Shown: one piece after another, positions 7,783 to 17,348 of the stretch | Layout: every line of letters begins with the position of its first letter | How positions within the stretch are numbered: the first letter of the stretch is position 1 | NCBI GenBank assembly: GCA_036660495.1 | Contig: JAVXAN010000003.1 | Coordinates: forward strand, 1-35,920 | Length of the DNA stretch: 35,920 bases | Origin: JAVXAN01 sp036660495 | GTDB lineage: Bacteria; Bacillota_I; Bacilli_A; RF39; UBA660 | Direction: 5' to 3' | Program-made: the position numbers and the translations under genes | Notes under the pieces: generated by a model | Databases searched by the model: none | The model's input: only the letters and a program-made list of their open reading frames with translations | What the model was told of the DNA's origin: nothing

Positions 7783-8529
7783 TTATTTCTCCTTTTTCTT
7801 TTGAATTAAATAATTTATTTTTAATAGGAATTTAAGAGGTATAAATTTACTAAAAAAAACACCAATTTTAACAGTTATCCCTGGGATTATTATCAGTTTA
7901 TTTTTAAACATTTTCTTAACAGCGTAATCTGCTACATATTTACTCGTTAAGCTTTTAACTGAAAAACTAACATTAGCAACATTATTAAAATTAGTGTCAA
8001 CCGGTCCAGGGCATAAAACCGACACTGTAACGTTTGATTTTTCTTTTCTAAGTTCTTCATATATTGCCGTTGTTATTCTAAATACATATGATTTTGTTGC
8101 ATAGTATGTGCTCATAAGTGGCCCTGGTAAAAAAGCGGCAGAAGATGCTACGTTCAATATATAACCATTATCTGCTTTTTTCATGCTTTTTAAATATAAC
8201 TTTGTTAATACATGAACCGCTTTTATATTTAAATCAATCATATTTAACTCTTTTTCTAAATTTACCATATCAAAAGCCCCAAACAAACCAAAACCAGCAT
8301 TATTAATTAAAATATCTACTTTATTATAAGCTTTATATAAATCATAACAATTTTGTTCTATTGATAAATCCATTGCTACAATTTCTACTTCTGTTTTACA
8401 TAACTTTTGAACTTCCTTAAGACCTTTCAAATCTCTTGCCACTAATACTAAATCGTAACCTTTATTACTTAAGTTAATAGCAAAATCTTTTCCAATACCA
8501 CTGCTTGCACCCGTAATTAGCGCTTTCAT
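7783..8529 (-). CDS. Short-chain dehydrogenase/reductase (classical SDR)
   Basis: A 248-aa oxidoreductase with the Rossmann motif TGASSGIG (6-13), NNAG, the catalytic Ser in NVASSAAF and the YxxxK motif in YYATK, followed by CPGPVDT. This is the classical NAD(P)H-dependent SDR layout. A basic, hydrophobic C-terminal tail (KFIPLKFLLKINYLIQKKKEK) may contact membrane. The substrate cannot be told from sequence; the nearest style is that of YqjQ/DltE-like SDRs. It is transcribed with the prepilin gene from its own promoter. AGGTGAT precedes the ATG. Confidence 0.9.
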   Translation of the reverse strand: MKALITGASSGIGKDFAINLSNKGYDLVLVARDLKGLKEVQKLCKTEVEIVAMDLSIEQNCYDLYKAYNKVDILINNAGFGLFGAFDMVNLEKELNMIDLNIKAVHVLTKLYLKSMKKADNGYILNVASSAAFLPGPLMSTYYATKSYVFRITTAIYEELRKEKSNVTVSVLCPGPVDTNFNNVANVSFSVKSLTSKYVADYAVKKMFKNKLIIIPGITVKIGVFFSKFIPLKFLLKINYLIQKKKEK

Positions 8530-8545
8530 ATTATCACCTATTTTG

Positions 8546-8574
8546 ATTATACAATATTATTAATAAATAATCAA
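8546..8574 (-). promoter_or_regulatory. Promoter of the SDR-prepilin operon
   Basis: TTGATT (8569-8574), 17-base spacer, TATAAT (8546-8551) on the minus strand, shortly before the SDR ribosome site. Confidence 0.75.
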
Positions 8575-8751
8575 AAAAAATTGTTGTTTAAAGTGTATTT
8601 TTATTTTAACATTGATATTTATTCTTAACTTGTACTTTAAATATACGTAAGAGTCAATGCTTTTTCTAGTGCATTATCCATGATTCAACAGTAATTATGC
8701 ATAATATATTAAAAATTTTTGATATTAATGTTGCCTTTTTACTAATAAATT

Positions 8752-8774
8752 AAAAAAAGGAACTAGTGCTCCTT
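8752..8774 (-). terminator. Terminator at the end of the ribosomal protein cluster (after rplQ)
   Basis: On the minus strand AAGGA (8770-8774) pairs with TCCTT (8757-8761), followed by a T-rich run, just past the rplQ stop codon. The 177 bases between this and the SDR promoter hold nothing I recognise. Confidence 0.7.
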
Positions 8775-8780
8775 AATTTA

Positions 8781-9125
8781 TTATTCAACTATTTCTAATA
8801 TAACAATTAAGGCATCGTCGCCTTTTCTTTCTGTTAATTTTAAAATTCTAGTATATCCACCATTTCTTGTTTCATAACGTTTTGCTAAGTCATTAAATAT
8901 TTTTGTTACTGCTTCATTATCGTTATGTAAAAAAGCAAGTGCACTACGTCTAGCAACTAGGCTACCTTTTTTACCATATGTAACCATCTTATCAAACATC
9001 TTACGCACTTCTTTTGCACGTGGTTCAGTTGTTTCAATACGTTCGTTTTTAATTAGGTCTTTTGTTAAATTCGCAAGCATTGCCCTACGATGCTTATTAT
9101 CACGTCCTAATTTTCTATAAGCCAT
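8781..9125 (-). CDS. rplQ: 50S ribosomal protein L17
   Basis: A 114-aa protein with the L17 start [20 protein letters not shown] and the expected basic body. It binds 23S rRNA near the exit tunnel. It is last in the S10-spc-alpha cluster, directly after rpoA as in other Firmicutes. GGAGG lies 7 bases before the ATG. Confidence 0.98.
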   Translation of the reverse strand: MAYRKLGRDNKHRRAMLANLTKDLIKNERIETTEPRAKEVRKMFDKMVTYGKKGSLVARRSALAFLHNDNEAVTKIFNDLAKRYETRNGGYTRILKLTERKGDDALIVILEIVE

Positions 9126-9145
9126 TGTTATTCCTCCTTACTTTT

Positions 9146-10096
9146 TTAGTCATCATTTCTAAATGAAAATCCCATTTCTTTTACTTTTTCAAGAACTTCT
9201 TTTAAAGATTTCTTACCTAAATTACGTATTTTCATCATTTCGTTTTCTGATTTACCAATTAAATCTTGTAATGAATTAATATTAGCTCTCTTTAAACAGT
9301 TATATGCTCTTACTGAGAATTCTAATTCATCAATTGACATTTCCAAGGCTTTACTTTTTGTATCATCTACGTTTTGTTTCATTAATCCAGAAACATCTGC
9401 AATTTCATCTAATTTAGTTAAAATATCAAAATGTTCTATTATGATTCTTGAAGCTAAAGCAATTGCTTCCTCTGGTTTCATTGCGCCTGATGTCCAAACT
9501 TCCATTACTAATTTATCATATGTAGCATCTTGACCAACACGAGCGTCTTCAACTTCATAATTAACTCTCTCAATTGGAGAAAAGTTTGAGTCCATAGCAA
9601 TAGTATTAATTTTTTGTTCTCCTAATAGCTTTTTATTTTGTTCTGCTCTAACATATCCACGACCATTACCAACTGTCATTTCAATGTTTAGCTTACCGCC
9701 TTTTACTAGCGTCGCTATTTCTTGATCTGGATTTACTATTTCAATATCTGCATCTTTTTGAATATCAGCTGCTGTTACAATACCCTCTTTATTAATATTT
9801 AATTTAATTGTTTTAATATCATTTGTATAATTCTTAATAACTACGTTTTTTAAATTTAATATAATTTGAGTAACGTCTTCAACAACGCCTTCAATTGTTT
9901 GAAATTCGTGTAAAACTCCTTCAATATTAACACTAGTTATAGCGTTACCTGGTAATGATGATAACATTACCCTTCTTAAAGCATTACCTAATGTTGTACC
10001 AAACCCTCTTTCAAGTGGTTCGATTTCAAATTTGCCATAGTTTCTGCCTTCAACATATTCAGAAACCTTGAATTGTGGTTTTTCAAATTTAATCAT
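9146..10096 (-). CDS. rpoA: DNA-directed RNA polymerase subunit alpha
   Basis: A 316-aa RNA polymerase subunit. The N-terminal domain (about 1-230) dimerises and nucleates assembly; GRNYGKFEIEPLERGFGTTLGNALRRVML is typical. The C-terminal domain (about 245-316) has the RAYNCLKRANI and IRNLGKKSLKEV helix-hairpin-helix segments that touch UP elements and activators. It is full length and sits between rpsK and rplQ, the usual order. Confidence 0.99.
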   Translation of the reverse strand: MIKFEKPQFKVSEYVEGRNYGKFEIEPLERGFGTTLGNALRRVMLSSLPGNAITSVNIEGVLHEFQTIEGVVEDVTQIILNLKNVVIKNYTNDIKTIKLNINKEGIVTAADIQKDADIEIVNPDQEIATLVKGGKLNIEMTVGNGRGYVRAEQNKKLLGEQKINTIAMDSNFSPIERVNYEVEDARVGQDATYDKLVMEVWTSGAMKPEEAIALASRIIIEHFDILTKLDEIADVSGLMKQNVDDTKSKALEMSIDELEFSVRAYNCLKRANINSLQDLIGKSENEMMKIRNLGKKSLKEVLEKVKEMGFSFRNDD

Positions 10097-10119
10097 TGAA
10101 ATTCACTCCCTTTTCTAAA

Positions 10120-10503
10120 TTATCCGCGTGGACGTTTTGGTGGACGACAACCATTATGTGGAACTGGTGTTACATCTGTTATGGCAGTTATTTCTAATCC
10201 TGCTGTTTGTAATGAGCGAATCGCCGTTTCACGACCTGATCCTAATCCTCTAACGAAAACTTCAACTCTTCTCATTCCAGAATCAAATGCTGCTTTTCCT
10301 GCTGCTTCTGCTGACATTCCTGCTGCAAATGGAGTTTTCTTTTTGCTTCCCTTAAATCCTGAAGTTCCTGCAGATGCCCAACTAACTGCACCACCGTCCT
10401 TATCTGTAATAGTTACGATAGTGTTGTTAAAAGTTGAATGAATGTGTGCTTGTCCTTCAGGTATGTTCTTTTTAATCTTACGTTTTCTTGCTTTGTAAGC
10501 CAT
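10120..10503 (-). CDS. rpsK: 30S ribosomal protein S11
   Basis: A 127-aa protein of the 30S platform. It has the conserved [15 protein letters not shown] segment and the C-terminal [12 protein letters not shown] motif. AAAGGAGGG precedes the ATG. Confidence 0.99.
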   Translation of the reverse strand: MAYKARKRKIKKNIPEGQAHIHSTFNNTIVTITDKDGGAVSWASAGTSGFKGSKKKTPFAAGMSAEAAGKAAFDSGMRRVEVFVRGLGSGRETAIRSLQTAGLEITAITDVTPVPHNGCRPPKRPRG

Positions 10504-10524
10504 TTAAATTACCCTCCTTTTTTC

Positions 10525-10890
10525 CTACTTTTTCTTATTCGCTACAGTTTTACCTTTACCCTTACGAGTTCTAGCATTACTTCTAGTGGATTGACCTCTA
10601 ACTGGTAATCCTTTACGGTGACGAATACCTTGGTAAGAACCTATTTCCATCTTTGTTTTAATACCCATTGAAACTTCTCTTCTTAAGTCTCCTTCAAGTA
10701 AATAATTATCTAATTCCTTACGAATTTTAGAAATTTCTTCTTCAGTTAAGTCTTTTGCTTTAGTGTCTAAATTAATTTCTAATTTAGTTAAAATTTCTCT
10801 TGATAGTTTTCTACCAATTCCATGAATATAAGTTAATGCAACCTCTATCCTTTTGTCATTTGGTAAATCGATGTTTTTTATACGTGCCAT
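10525..10890 (-). CDS. rpsM: 30S ribosomal protein S13
   Basis: A 121-aa protein of the 30S head that contacts P-site tRNA and S19. It starts [21 protein letters not shown] and has the [13 protein letters not shown] block and a basic tail. It lies directly after rpmJ. AGGAGGTG lies 9 bases before the ATG. Confidence 0.99.
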   Translation of the reverse strand: MARIKNIDLPNDKRIEVALTYIHGIGRKLSREILTKLEINLDTKAKDLTEEEISKIRKELDNYLLEGDLRREVSMGIKTKMEIGSYQGIRHRKGLPVRGQSTRSNARTRKGKGKTVANKKK

Positions 10891-10908
10891 CTAACAATGC
10901 ACCTCCTA

Positions 10909-11022
10909 TTATCCTTGTCTTTGCTTATGCTTTGGGTTTTCACAAATAACCATTACTTTCCCGTTACGTTTAATTATTTTGCACTTATCGCAAATCTTCT
11001 TTACTGATGGTCTAACTTTCAT
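10909..11022 (-). CDS. rpmJ: 50S ribosomal protein L36 (zinc-ribbon form)
   Basis: A 37-aa protein starting [15 protein letters not shown] and ending KHKQRQG. Cys 11, Cys 14, Cys 27 and His 32 form the zinc-binding set of the C+ L36 type. It lies between infA and rpsM, its normal place. The ATG at 11022 has AGGAGGAAA before it. Confidence 0.97.
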   Translation of the reverse strand: MKVRPSVKKICDKCKIIKRNGKVMVICENPKHKQRQG

Positions 11023-11036
11023 CTTATTTCCTCCTA

Positions 11037-11252
11037 TTATTTTCTATAGGTTATACGCCCACGTGTTAAATCATATGGTGATATTTCTATAACAACTGTA
11101 TCACCTGGTAAGATACGAATCTTATTCATTCGCATTTTACCAGAAACGCGAGCATATACAGTATGTCCGTTGGTAAGTTCAACTTTAAAGTCGCCGCCTT
11201 TTACTTCATCTACAACTTTTCCGTCTACTTCTATCACATCTTCTTTAGCCAT
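11037..11252 (-). CDS. infA: Translation initiation factor IF-1
   Basis: A 71-aa S1-like OB-fold protein ([17 protein letters not shown] ... RGRITYRK) that binds the 30S A site during initiation. The start is 4 bases past the map stop codon, with GGGAGAG in the map end. The KOW-protein gene found between map and infA in some Bacilli is absent. Confidence 0.98.
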   Translation of the reverse strand: MAKEDVIEVDGKVVDEVKGGDFKVELTNGHTVYARVSGKMRMNKIRILPGDTVVIEISPYDLTRGRITYRK

Positions 11253-11256
11253 TTAA

Positions 11257-12003
11257 TCACTCTCCCGTCAATATCTGATAACCATCATTAGTAACTAAAA
11301 CCGTATGCTCGAAATGAGCTGAAGGCTTGTTATCTAAAGTTGTTATTGTCCAACCATTATCTTCTATTACTATTTCTTCAGTTCCTAAATTTAACATTGG
11401 TTCAATTGCAATAACCATTCCAGCTCTTAATACTGGTCCAGTATCTTTTGAACCATAATTTGGAACATCAGGATCTTCATGAAGGTGATTTCCAACCCCA
11501 TGACCAACTAGTTCTTTAACAACACCCAAATTATGTGCTGTTGCATAAATTTCTACTGCATTACCAATATCACCTATTCGGTTACCTGGCTTTACCATAT
11601 TTATACCCTCAAACAAAGCTTTTTTTGTATGCTCAAGTAAAAACTCTTTTTCATCATTAACTTCGCCTACTGGGTATGTCCACGCAGAGTCTCCGTGATA
11701 TCCTTTATACTCTGCACCAATATCTATTGATATTATATCACCTTTTTTTAATTTTCGTTCTGTTGGAAATCCATGAACAACTTCATCATTAATTGAAATG
11801 CAAGTTGCATAAGGAAATCCATCATATCCTTTAAAGGATGGTTTTGCGCCTTTGCTTAAAATAAATTTTTCTGCCTCAGCATCAATTGATAGTGAACTCA
11901 CCCCTGGTTTTATCATGCTTTTAACATGTTGATGAGTTTGATAAACAATTTTACCAGCTTCAACCATTAAACTTATTTCTCGTTCTGATTTAATGCTAAT
12001 CAT
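11257..12003 (-). CDS. map: Methionine aminopeptidase, type I
   Basis: A 248-aa metalloprotease that removes the initiator Met. Metal ligands are visible: Asp in SIDIGAEYKGYHGD (two), His in GHGVGNHLHEDP, Glu in IAIEPML and Glu in FEHTVLV. A start four codons upstream (12015) is possible, but GGTGAT lies 6 bases before the ATG at 12003, and that ATG overlaps the adk stop by 8 bases. This is the only gene in the window that clearly ends in TGA. Confidence 0.96.
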   Translation of the reverse strand: MISIKSEREISLMVEAGKIVYQTHQHVKSMIKPGVSSLSIDAEAEKFILSKGAKPSFKGYDGFPYATCISINDEVVHGFPTERKLKKGDIISIDIGAEYKGYHGDSAWTYPVGEVNDEKEFLLEHTKKALFEGINMVKPGNRIGDIGNAVEIYATAHNLGVVKELVGHGVGNHLHEDPDVPNYGSKDTGPVLRAGMVIAIEPMLNLGTEEIVIEDNGWTITTLDNKPSAHFEHTVLVTNDGYQILTGE

Positions 12004-12658
12004 AGTTATCACCATTAATAGCGTTCTCTAGCTTTTCAAAAACAATTTCAATGTTTTCGGAGGCTTTTATGGTCTTAAGAACTCCACTTTCCTTATAATA
12101 ATCATATAAAGGCATGGTTTTCTCTAAAAACCCATTAAAACGTTTATAAAAGGTTTCTTCATTATCATCAATTCTTGATGTTAACTCTAAAGCACAATCA
12201 TCACAAATACCCTCTTTTTTTGGTTTCGTTTGTAAATATTTATTATATATCCTGTTACACTTAGGACAAGTCATTCTTCCAGTTACCCTTTTTAATAACT
12301 CTTTCTTATCAACGTCAAGATATATAACAACACCAATATCTCTTCCAATATTACTTAATAACTCGTCATATTTTAGAGCTTGAGTTACCGTTCTTGGAAA
12401 ACCATCTAAAATATATCCTGTATCATAGCCGGGCTTGTTTATCTTATTCAAAATTAAATCAATAATTATGTCATCCGAAACAAACTTTCCCACTTTCATT
12501 AAATTTTCAGCTGCTTTTCCTATTTCTGTATTATTTTGAATTTGTTCTCTTAACAAATCGCCTGTTGATATATGCTTATAATCATACTTCTTCATTAATA
12601 ATTCAGATAAAGTACCCTTGCCTGCGGCAGGTGGTGCTAAAAATATTATGTTTTTCAT
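11996..12658 (-). CDS. adk: Adenylate kinase (zinc-LID type, altered P-loop)
   Basis: A 220-aa enzyme converting ATP + AMP to two ADP. The long LID domain carries Cys 131, 134, 152 and 155, a zinc site typical of Gram-positive enzymes. Other family blocks are present: STGDLLRE, GYILDGFPRTVTQA and SRIDDNEETFYKR. The P-loop reads APPAAGKGT (8-16) where the family has GPPGAGKGT, so two glycines are alanines. The ATG overlaps the secY stop (TAATG) and has only a weak ribosome site, suggesting coupled translation. Confidence 0.96.
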   Translation of the reverse strand: MKNIIFLAPPAAGKGTLSELLMKKYDYKHISTGDLLREQIQNNTEIGKAAENLMKVGKFVSDDIIIDLILNKINKPGYDTGYILDGFPRTVTQALKYDELLSNIGRDIGVVIYLDVDKKELLKRVTGRMTCPKCNRIYNKYLQTKPKKEGICDDCALELTSRIDDNEETFYKRFNGFLEKTMPLYDYYKESGVLKTIKASENIEIVFEKLENAINGDNYD

Positions 12659-13923
12659 TACCTACGATATCCCTTTCCATACTGTTTAGCAGATAAACTA
12701 CTTTCAATTTGATTATATGTTTCAAGAGCAACTCCAACAACTATTAATAACCCCGTACCACCAATTGTTACACTGGTAGGTAAACTACTTAAATTAGATA
12801 CTAATATTGGTAATCCCGCTATTACTACAAGAAATAGTGATCCAAGTAAAGTAATTCTAGATAAGACAGTATTAACGTACGTTTTAGTTTCTTTACCTGG
12901 TCTAATTCCAGGAATATAACCACCTTGTTTATTTAGGTTTTCCGTTAATTCTTTAGGATTTAATTGCATAAATGTTTGAACATATGCAAATAAAACGATT
13001 AATAATATATAAAGTATAAATCCCGTTGGAGAATTATAAGTAATATATTTATTAATAAATAACGAAAATGAATCGTTTTTAATAAAACTTGCTATGAATG
13101 TTGGTATTGATACTAAACTTGATGCAAATATTACTGGTATAACTCCAGCTGAATTTAATCTAAATGGAATATACGTTTGCTTTGCACCATATGCTGTTGA
13201 AGTCCTATTTGAATACTGAATTGGGATTCTTCTTTCAGATTTTTCTATAAATACTACTCCAATAATTATTGAAATATAAAGTATTAAGAACAATATAAAC
13301 TTTGCTATTCCAAGGGCAATTACTTGCACCGTTCCAGTTACTACAAAAGATCCAAAAGCATCAACTAACATATTAGGAATCGTAACTAAAATACCAGCCA
13401 TAATTATTAACGATATTCCGTTTCCTACTCCCTTTTGAGTAATTTGGTCTCCTAACCATAGTAAGAATGCTGTCCCTGCTGTTAAAATAAGTGCTACGCC
13501 TAAGTACTGAGTTATACCTGCTTTTGATCCTAAAAACGCAAAAGCAAATGAGAACCCTTGTAAAAACGCAAAAGCAATTCCACAATACCTAGTTATTTTA
13601 TTTAACTTAATTCGTCCAGTATGTCCTTCTTTTGCAAGGTTAGAAAAATATGGAATAATATCCATTTGTAATATCTGGATAATAAGTGACGCACTTATAT
13701 ATGGTGTGACTCCAAGGGCAAATATTGAAAACTGCTTTAGAGCTCCTCCACCCATTACGTTTAACAGCTCCAAAAATCCTAAGTCTTTTGTTATGCTTTC
13801 TGTTCCTGGAACGCTAATTGATGTTCCAAGCTTAAATACAAATAATATTAATAAAGTAAACAAAATTCTATGTCTTAAATCTTTATTCTTATCAGAAAAG
13901 ATTTCCTTAAGATTTTTAAACAT
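12658..13923 (-). CDS. secY: Preprotein translocase subunit SecY
   Basis: A 421-aa channel subunit of the Sec translocon with about ten membrane helices. It has the plug/TM2 block MGGGALKQFSIFALGVTPYI and the cytoplasmic loop KEGHTGRIKLNKITRY. RIPIQYSNR and GGYIPGIRPGKET are also family typical. It lies between rplO and adk as in other Firmicutes; GAGGTG lies shortly before the ATG. Confidence 0.98.
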   Translation of the reverse strand: MFKNLKEIFSDKNKDLRHRILFTLLILFVFKLGTSISVPGTESITKDLGFLELLNVMGGGALKQFSIFALGVTPYISASLIIQILQMDIIPYFSNLAKEGHTGRIKLNKITRYCGIAFAFLQGFSFAFAFLGSKAGITQYLGVALILTAGTAFLLWLGDQITQKGVGNGISLIIMAGILVTIPNMLVDAFGSFVVTGTVQVIALGIAKFILFLILYISIIIGVVFIEKSERRIPIQYSNRTSTAYGAKQTYIPFRLNSAGVIPVIFASSLVSIPTFIASFIKNDSFSLFINKYITYNSPTGFILYILLIVLFAYVQTFMQLNPKELTENLNKQGGYIPGIRPGKETKTYVNTVLSRITLLGSLFLVVIAGLPILVSNLSSLPTSVTIGGTGLLIVVGVALETYNQIESSLSAKQYGKGYRR

Positions 13924-13924
13924 C

Positions 13925-14368
13925 TTACATCACCTCGGCTTTTCCACCAGCTGCTTCTATTTTTTGCTTTGCAATATCAGAAAATTTATGAGCTCTAACA
14001 GTTATTTTCTTTTCAATTTCACCATTACCCAAAACCTTTATTCCTGATAATTGATTTTTAGCAAATCCCATTTCTTTTAATAATTCTGGAGTTACTATTG
14101 AACCTTCTTCAAACATATTTAAATCAGATACATTAATAACTGCATACTCTTTTTTGAACATTGCGTTAGAAAATCCACGTTTTGGAAGACGACGGTATAA
14201 AGGTAATTGTCCACCTTCAAATCCAGGTCTAACTCCACCACCACTCCTAGCGTTTTGTCCTTTATGTCCTTTACCACTTGTTTTTCCAGTACCGCTACTA
14301 GAACCACGACCTAATCTTTTAATATCTTTTTTAGAACCATCATTATACTTTAATTCATGTAACTTCAT
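13925..14368 (-). CDS. rplO: 50S ribosomal protein L15
   Basis: A 147-aa protein ([22 protein letters not shown], glycine-rich N-terminal extension, then [18 protein letters not shown]). Its ATG shares a base with the rpsE stop codon (TAATG), so the rpmD gene normally found between rpsE and rplO is missing. Confidence 0.99.
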   Translation of the reverse strand: MKLHELKYNDGSKKDIKRLGRGSSSGTGKTSGKGHKGQNARSGGGVRPGFEGGQLPLYRRLPKRGFSNAMFKKEYAVINVSDLNMFEEGSIVTPELLKEMGFAKNQLSGIKVLGNGEIEKKITVRAHKFSDIAKQKIEAAGGKAEVM

Positions 14369-14877
14369 TATCCTAAAATCTCCTCTACAGATTTGCCTCT
14401 TAATTCAGCAATATGTTCAGCAGTTCTTTGTGACTTTAAAGCCTCAATTGTAGCTCTTGCGGTATTTAATTTTGTGTTTGATCCAAGTGATTTTGAAATA
14501 ATATCTTTTACTCCAGCCAATTCAAGAACTGAACGAACTGATCCACCAGCAATAATACCAGTACCTTCTCTAGCTGGCTTAATTAAAACTTTTGCAGCTC
14601 CACTTGATCCAATTACTTCATGAGAAACCGTTCTATCCTCAACTAATATTAACTTTATAATATTATTAGTTGCATCTTGAATAGCTTTTTTGATAGCATC
14701 TTGCACTTCGTTTGCTTTTCCAGTTCCAACACCAACTTTTCCTTTATGATCCCCAACGGCTACTGTTGCCGCGAAACGTAAAGTACGTCCACCTTTTGTA
14801 ACTTTTGTAACACGATTAACAGAAATAACTGTTTCATCATATTCTTTTTTACGTGGCTCGCTATATTTTCTTTCCAT
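14368..14877 (-). CDS. rpsE: 30S ribosomal protein S5
   Basis: A 169-aa protein with the double-stranded RNA-binding fold ([29 protein letters not shown]) and the [20 protein letters not shown] block. It acts at the 30S mRNA entry and in decoding fidelity. AAAGGAGGG precedes the ATG. Confidence 0.99.
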   Translation of the reverse strand: MERKYSEPRKKEYDETVISVNRVTKVTKGGRTLRFAATVAVGDHKGKVGVGTGKANEVQDAIKKAIQDATNNIIKLILVEDRTVSHEVIGSSGAAKVLIKPAREGTGIIAGGSVRSVLELAGVKDIISKSLGSNTKLNTARATIEALKSQRTAEHIAELRGKSVEEILG

Positions 14878-14890
14878 GCGTTACCCTCCT

Positions 14891-15253
14891 TTAGAATTCT
14901 AAGCCATTTTCACGAGCAGCATCTGCTAATGCTTGTACGCGTCCATGGTATAAGTATCCTCCTCTGTCGAATACTACCTTGTTTATTTTTGCTTTTTTAG
15001 CTTTTTTTGCAATTGAAGCTCCTACAAGCTTACCTGCTTCTGTATTACCACCATTTTTTATATTTAAATCTTTATCTAATGAAGATGCACTAACTAGTGT
15101 TACTCCCTTAGAATCATCAATTATTTGAACACTAATGTTTTTTAATGATCTAAATATACATAACCTTGGTAACTCGCTAGTTCCACTTAGTTTTTGTCTA
15201 AGGCGTACGTGTCTAGCTACACGAGCTTCATTACGTGATGTTTTATTTATCAT
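14891..15253 (-). CDS. rplR: 50S ribosomal protein L18
   Basis: A 120-aa 5S rRNA-binding protein. The family blocks [18 protein letters not shown] and [26 protein letters not shown] are present. It is spaced normally between rplF and rpsE. Confidence 0.99.
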   Translation of the reverse strand: MINKTSRNEARVARHVRLRQKLSGTSELPRLCIFRSLKNISVQIIDDSKGVTLVSASSLDKDLNIKNGGNTEAGKLVGASIAKKAKKAKINKVVFDRGGYLYHGRVQALADAARENGLEF

Positions 15254-15274
15254 AGTAAGACTCTCCCTTTCATA

Positions 15275-15814
15275 TTATTTAGAAGCCTTTTTTCCTTCTT
15301 TACGACGGATAACTTCACCTTTATAACGAATACCTTTACCCTTATATGGTTCTGGTTTTCTTATTTTACGAACTGTAGCAGCAAACTCTCCTACTAATTC
15401 TTTGTCAATTCCTTTTATTGTGATTTCCGTATTACTTACAGATTCTACAGTTAATCCAGATGGAATTACTAATTCAACTGGGTGTGAAAATCCAGCGTTA
15501 ATACCTACAGCGTTTCCCTTTAAATTGAAACGGTAGCCAACACCAACAATTTCCAATCCTTTTTGATATCCTTCAGATACTCCAATAATCATGTTTTCAA
15601 TTATTGAATTTGTTGTACCATGCATTTGTTTAACTTTCTTTATTTCACTATTTCTAGCAACTGTTATCTCATTACCATTAATTTTAACTTCCAAGTTTTT
15701 ATCGATATTAAATGATAATTCTCCTTTAGGTCCTTTAACAGTAATTTGTCCATTTTCTAATGCTACATTAACGTTTTCTGGTATAGTTAACGTTCTATTT
15801 CCAATACGACTCAT
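15275..15814 (-). CDS. rplF: 50S ribosomal protein L6
   Basis: A 179-aa protein (MSRIGNRTLTIPENVNV ... RKPEPYKGKGIRYKGEVIRRKEGKKASK). The C-terminal PYKGKGIRY motif binds 23S rRNA near the sarcin-ricin loop. AGGAGGTG precedes the ATG. Confidence 0.99.
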   Translation of the reverse strand: MSRIGNRTLTIPENVNVALENGQITVKGPKGELSFNIDKNLEVKINGNEITVARNSEIKKVKQMHGTTNSIIENMIIGVSEGYQKGLEIVGVGYRFNLKGNAVGINAGFSHPVELVIPSGLTVESVSNTEITIKGIDKELVGEFAATVRKIRKPEPYKGKGIRYKGEVIRRKEGKKASK

Positions 15815-15835
15815 ATTTCGGCACCTCCTCTTAAA

Positions 15836-16231
15836 TTACCATATATATGCTAGAACTTCTCCACCTAGGTTTTCACAACGAGCTTTTTTACCTGTCATAA
15901 TTCCTTTTGATGTTGAAACAATTGATATTCCTAAACCGTTTAATACCGTAGGAACTTCCTCTGCCTTAGCATATACACGTAAACCTGGTTTTGAAATTCT
16001 TTTCAATCCAGATATTACTCTTTCCTTATTTTGACCATATTTTAAAGTCATAATAATATTATCTTGTACTTCTTGTTTTTCAATTTTATAATTTGTAATA
16101 TATCCTTCTTCTTTTAAAATCTTAGCGATTTCTAACTTAACTGTCGAAGACGGTACACTTACTTCTGTGTATCGCATTTGATTTGCATTACGTATTCTCG
16201 TAAGTAAATCTGCGATTGGATCTGTTACCAT
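15836..16231 (-). CDS. rpsH: 30S ribosomal protein S8
   Basis: A 131-aa 16S-binding protein ([19 protein letters not shown]-terminal [20 protein letters not shown] and GGEVLAYIW). In E. coli S8 also represses its own operon, but no such site was identified here. Confidence 0.99.
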   Translation of the reverse strand: MVTDPIADLLTRIRNANQMRYTEVSVPSSTVKLEIAKILKEEGYITNYKIEKQEVQDNIIMTLKYGQNKERVISGLKRISKPGLRVYAKAEEVPTVLNGLGISIVSTSKGIMTGKKARCENLGGEVLAYIW

Positions 16232-16258
16232 ATAAATCCTCCCTTCGTATCTATTATC

Positions 16259-16444
16259 TTACCAGCTTGACTTTTGAACGCCAGGAATTTCTCCCTTGTA
16301 TGCTAATTCTCTAAAGCAAATACGGCAGATACCAAACTTACTCATTACAGCATGTGGACGACCACATCTATTGCAACGAGTATACTCTTGTACTTTAAAT
16401 TTTTTAGGTCTATTGTTTTTAACAATCATACTTTTTTTTGCCAT
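16259..16444 (-). CDS. rpsN: 30S ribosomal protein S14, type Z
   Basis: A 61-aa zinc-binding S14 with two Cys pairs, CNRCGRPH and CRICFRE, and the C-terminal [12 protein letters not shown]. This short Cys-containing form is the ancestral one. Its last sense codon before TAA is TGG (Trp), as in the family, supporting the standard code. Confidence 0.98.
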   Translation of the reverse strand: MAKKSMIVKNNRPKKFKVQEYTRCNRCGRPHAVMSKFGICRICFRELAYKGEIPGVQKSSW

Positions 16445-16462
16445 TAAATTCCTCCATTTAAC

Positions 16463-17002
16463 TTACTTTTTAAAAGGTAAACCAAATCCTTTCAATAAGT
16501 CTAATGCTTCTTCGTTAGTTTTTGCTGTTGTTACAAAAACTATGTCCATTCCACGTAGTTTTACAACTTCATCATAAACGATTTCCGGAAATATAATTTG
16601 TTCTTTTATTCCTAGTGTATAATTCCCTCTTCCGTCAAATGCTTTTGGTGAAACACCTCTAAAGTCACGTACACGTGGTAACGTAATTTTAATAAGCTTT
16701 TCTAGGAAAGTATACATCTGTTCACCACGAAGTGTAACCTTGCATCCAATTGCTTGACCTTCTCTTAATTTAAATCCTGCAATAGATTTTTTAGCTTTTG
16801 TAATAACTGGTTTAGCACCTGTTATTTTTTCTAATTCAGTTACTGCTATATCAAGTAACTTGCTGTTAGTAGTTGCATCCCCAACTCCTATATTAACTAC
16901 GATTTTTTCAACCTTAGGTACAGCCATGACAGTAGTATAATTATACTTTTTTGTTAATGCAGGAACTATTTCCTTAGTATACTGTTCTTTTAAACTGTTC
17001 AT
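16463..17002 (-). CDS. rplE: 50S ribosomal protein L5
   Basis: A 179-aa 5S rRNA-binding protein ([46 protein letters not shown]). Full length, between rplX and rpsN. AAAGGAGGG precedes the ATG. Confidence 0.99.
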   Translation of the reverse strand: MNSLKEQYTKEIVPALTKKYNYTTVMAVPKVEKIVVNIGVGDATTNSKLLDIAVTELEKITGAKPVITKAKKSIAGFKLREGQAIGCKVTLRGEQMYTFLEKLIKITLPRVRDFRGVSPKAFDGRGNYTLGIKEQIIFPEIVYDEVVKLRGMDIVFVTTAKTNEEALDLLKGFGLPFKK

Positions 17003-17020
17003 AGATACCCTCCTTTCTGA

Positions 17021-17326
17021 TTAGTCTATCTTAGTTTTTGACTTGCTAGAAATTCTAACTTTTTTTCCATCTTTATCAATTTCATGTGCTATTCTAGTAC
17101 GAGTTTTAGTCTTAGGGTCGATTGCCATAACGTTTGACATATGAATAAGAGCCTCTTTTTCAATAATGCCACCTACTTGATCTTGTCCTGAAGGTTTAAC
17201 GTGTTTTTTAACAATGTTAATTCCTTCAACTAATACTCTATCGCCTTTTTTACCAATGATTTTTCCTTCTTTACCACGATCTTTACCAGCAATAACAATT
17301 ACTTTATCTCCAATTTTTAAATTCAT
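17021..17326 (-). CDS. rplX: 50S ribosomal protein L24
   Basis: A 101-aa protein with a KOW motif ([21 protein letters not shown]) and the [25 protein letters not shown] segment. It starts 50S assembly on 23S rRNA. Its ribosome site (AAAGG) is weaker than that of its neighbours. Confidence 0.99.
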   Translation of the reverse strand: MNLKIGDKVIVIAGKDRGKEGKIIGKKGDRVLVEGINIVKKHVKPSGQDQVGGIIEKEALIHMSNVMAIDPKTKTRTRIAHEIDKDGKKVRISSKSKTKID

Positions 17327-17348
17327 GATTTTCCTTTCTTTAAAAGGT

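Noticed and set aside
8640..8700. Short minus-strand peptide MDNALEKALTLTYI between rplQ and the SDR promoter
   Set aside because: Fourteen codons, preceded by a stop, no ribosome site and no recognised homology.
14955..14975. TGTCGAA in rplR as a second 0A box
   Set aside because: It is inside a conserved coding segment (VFDRGG) and not near a promoter; a chance match is expected.
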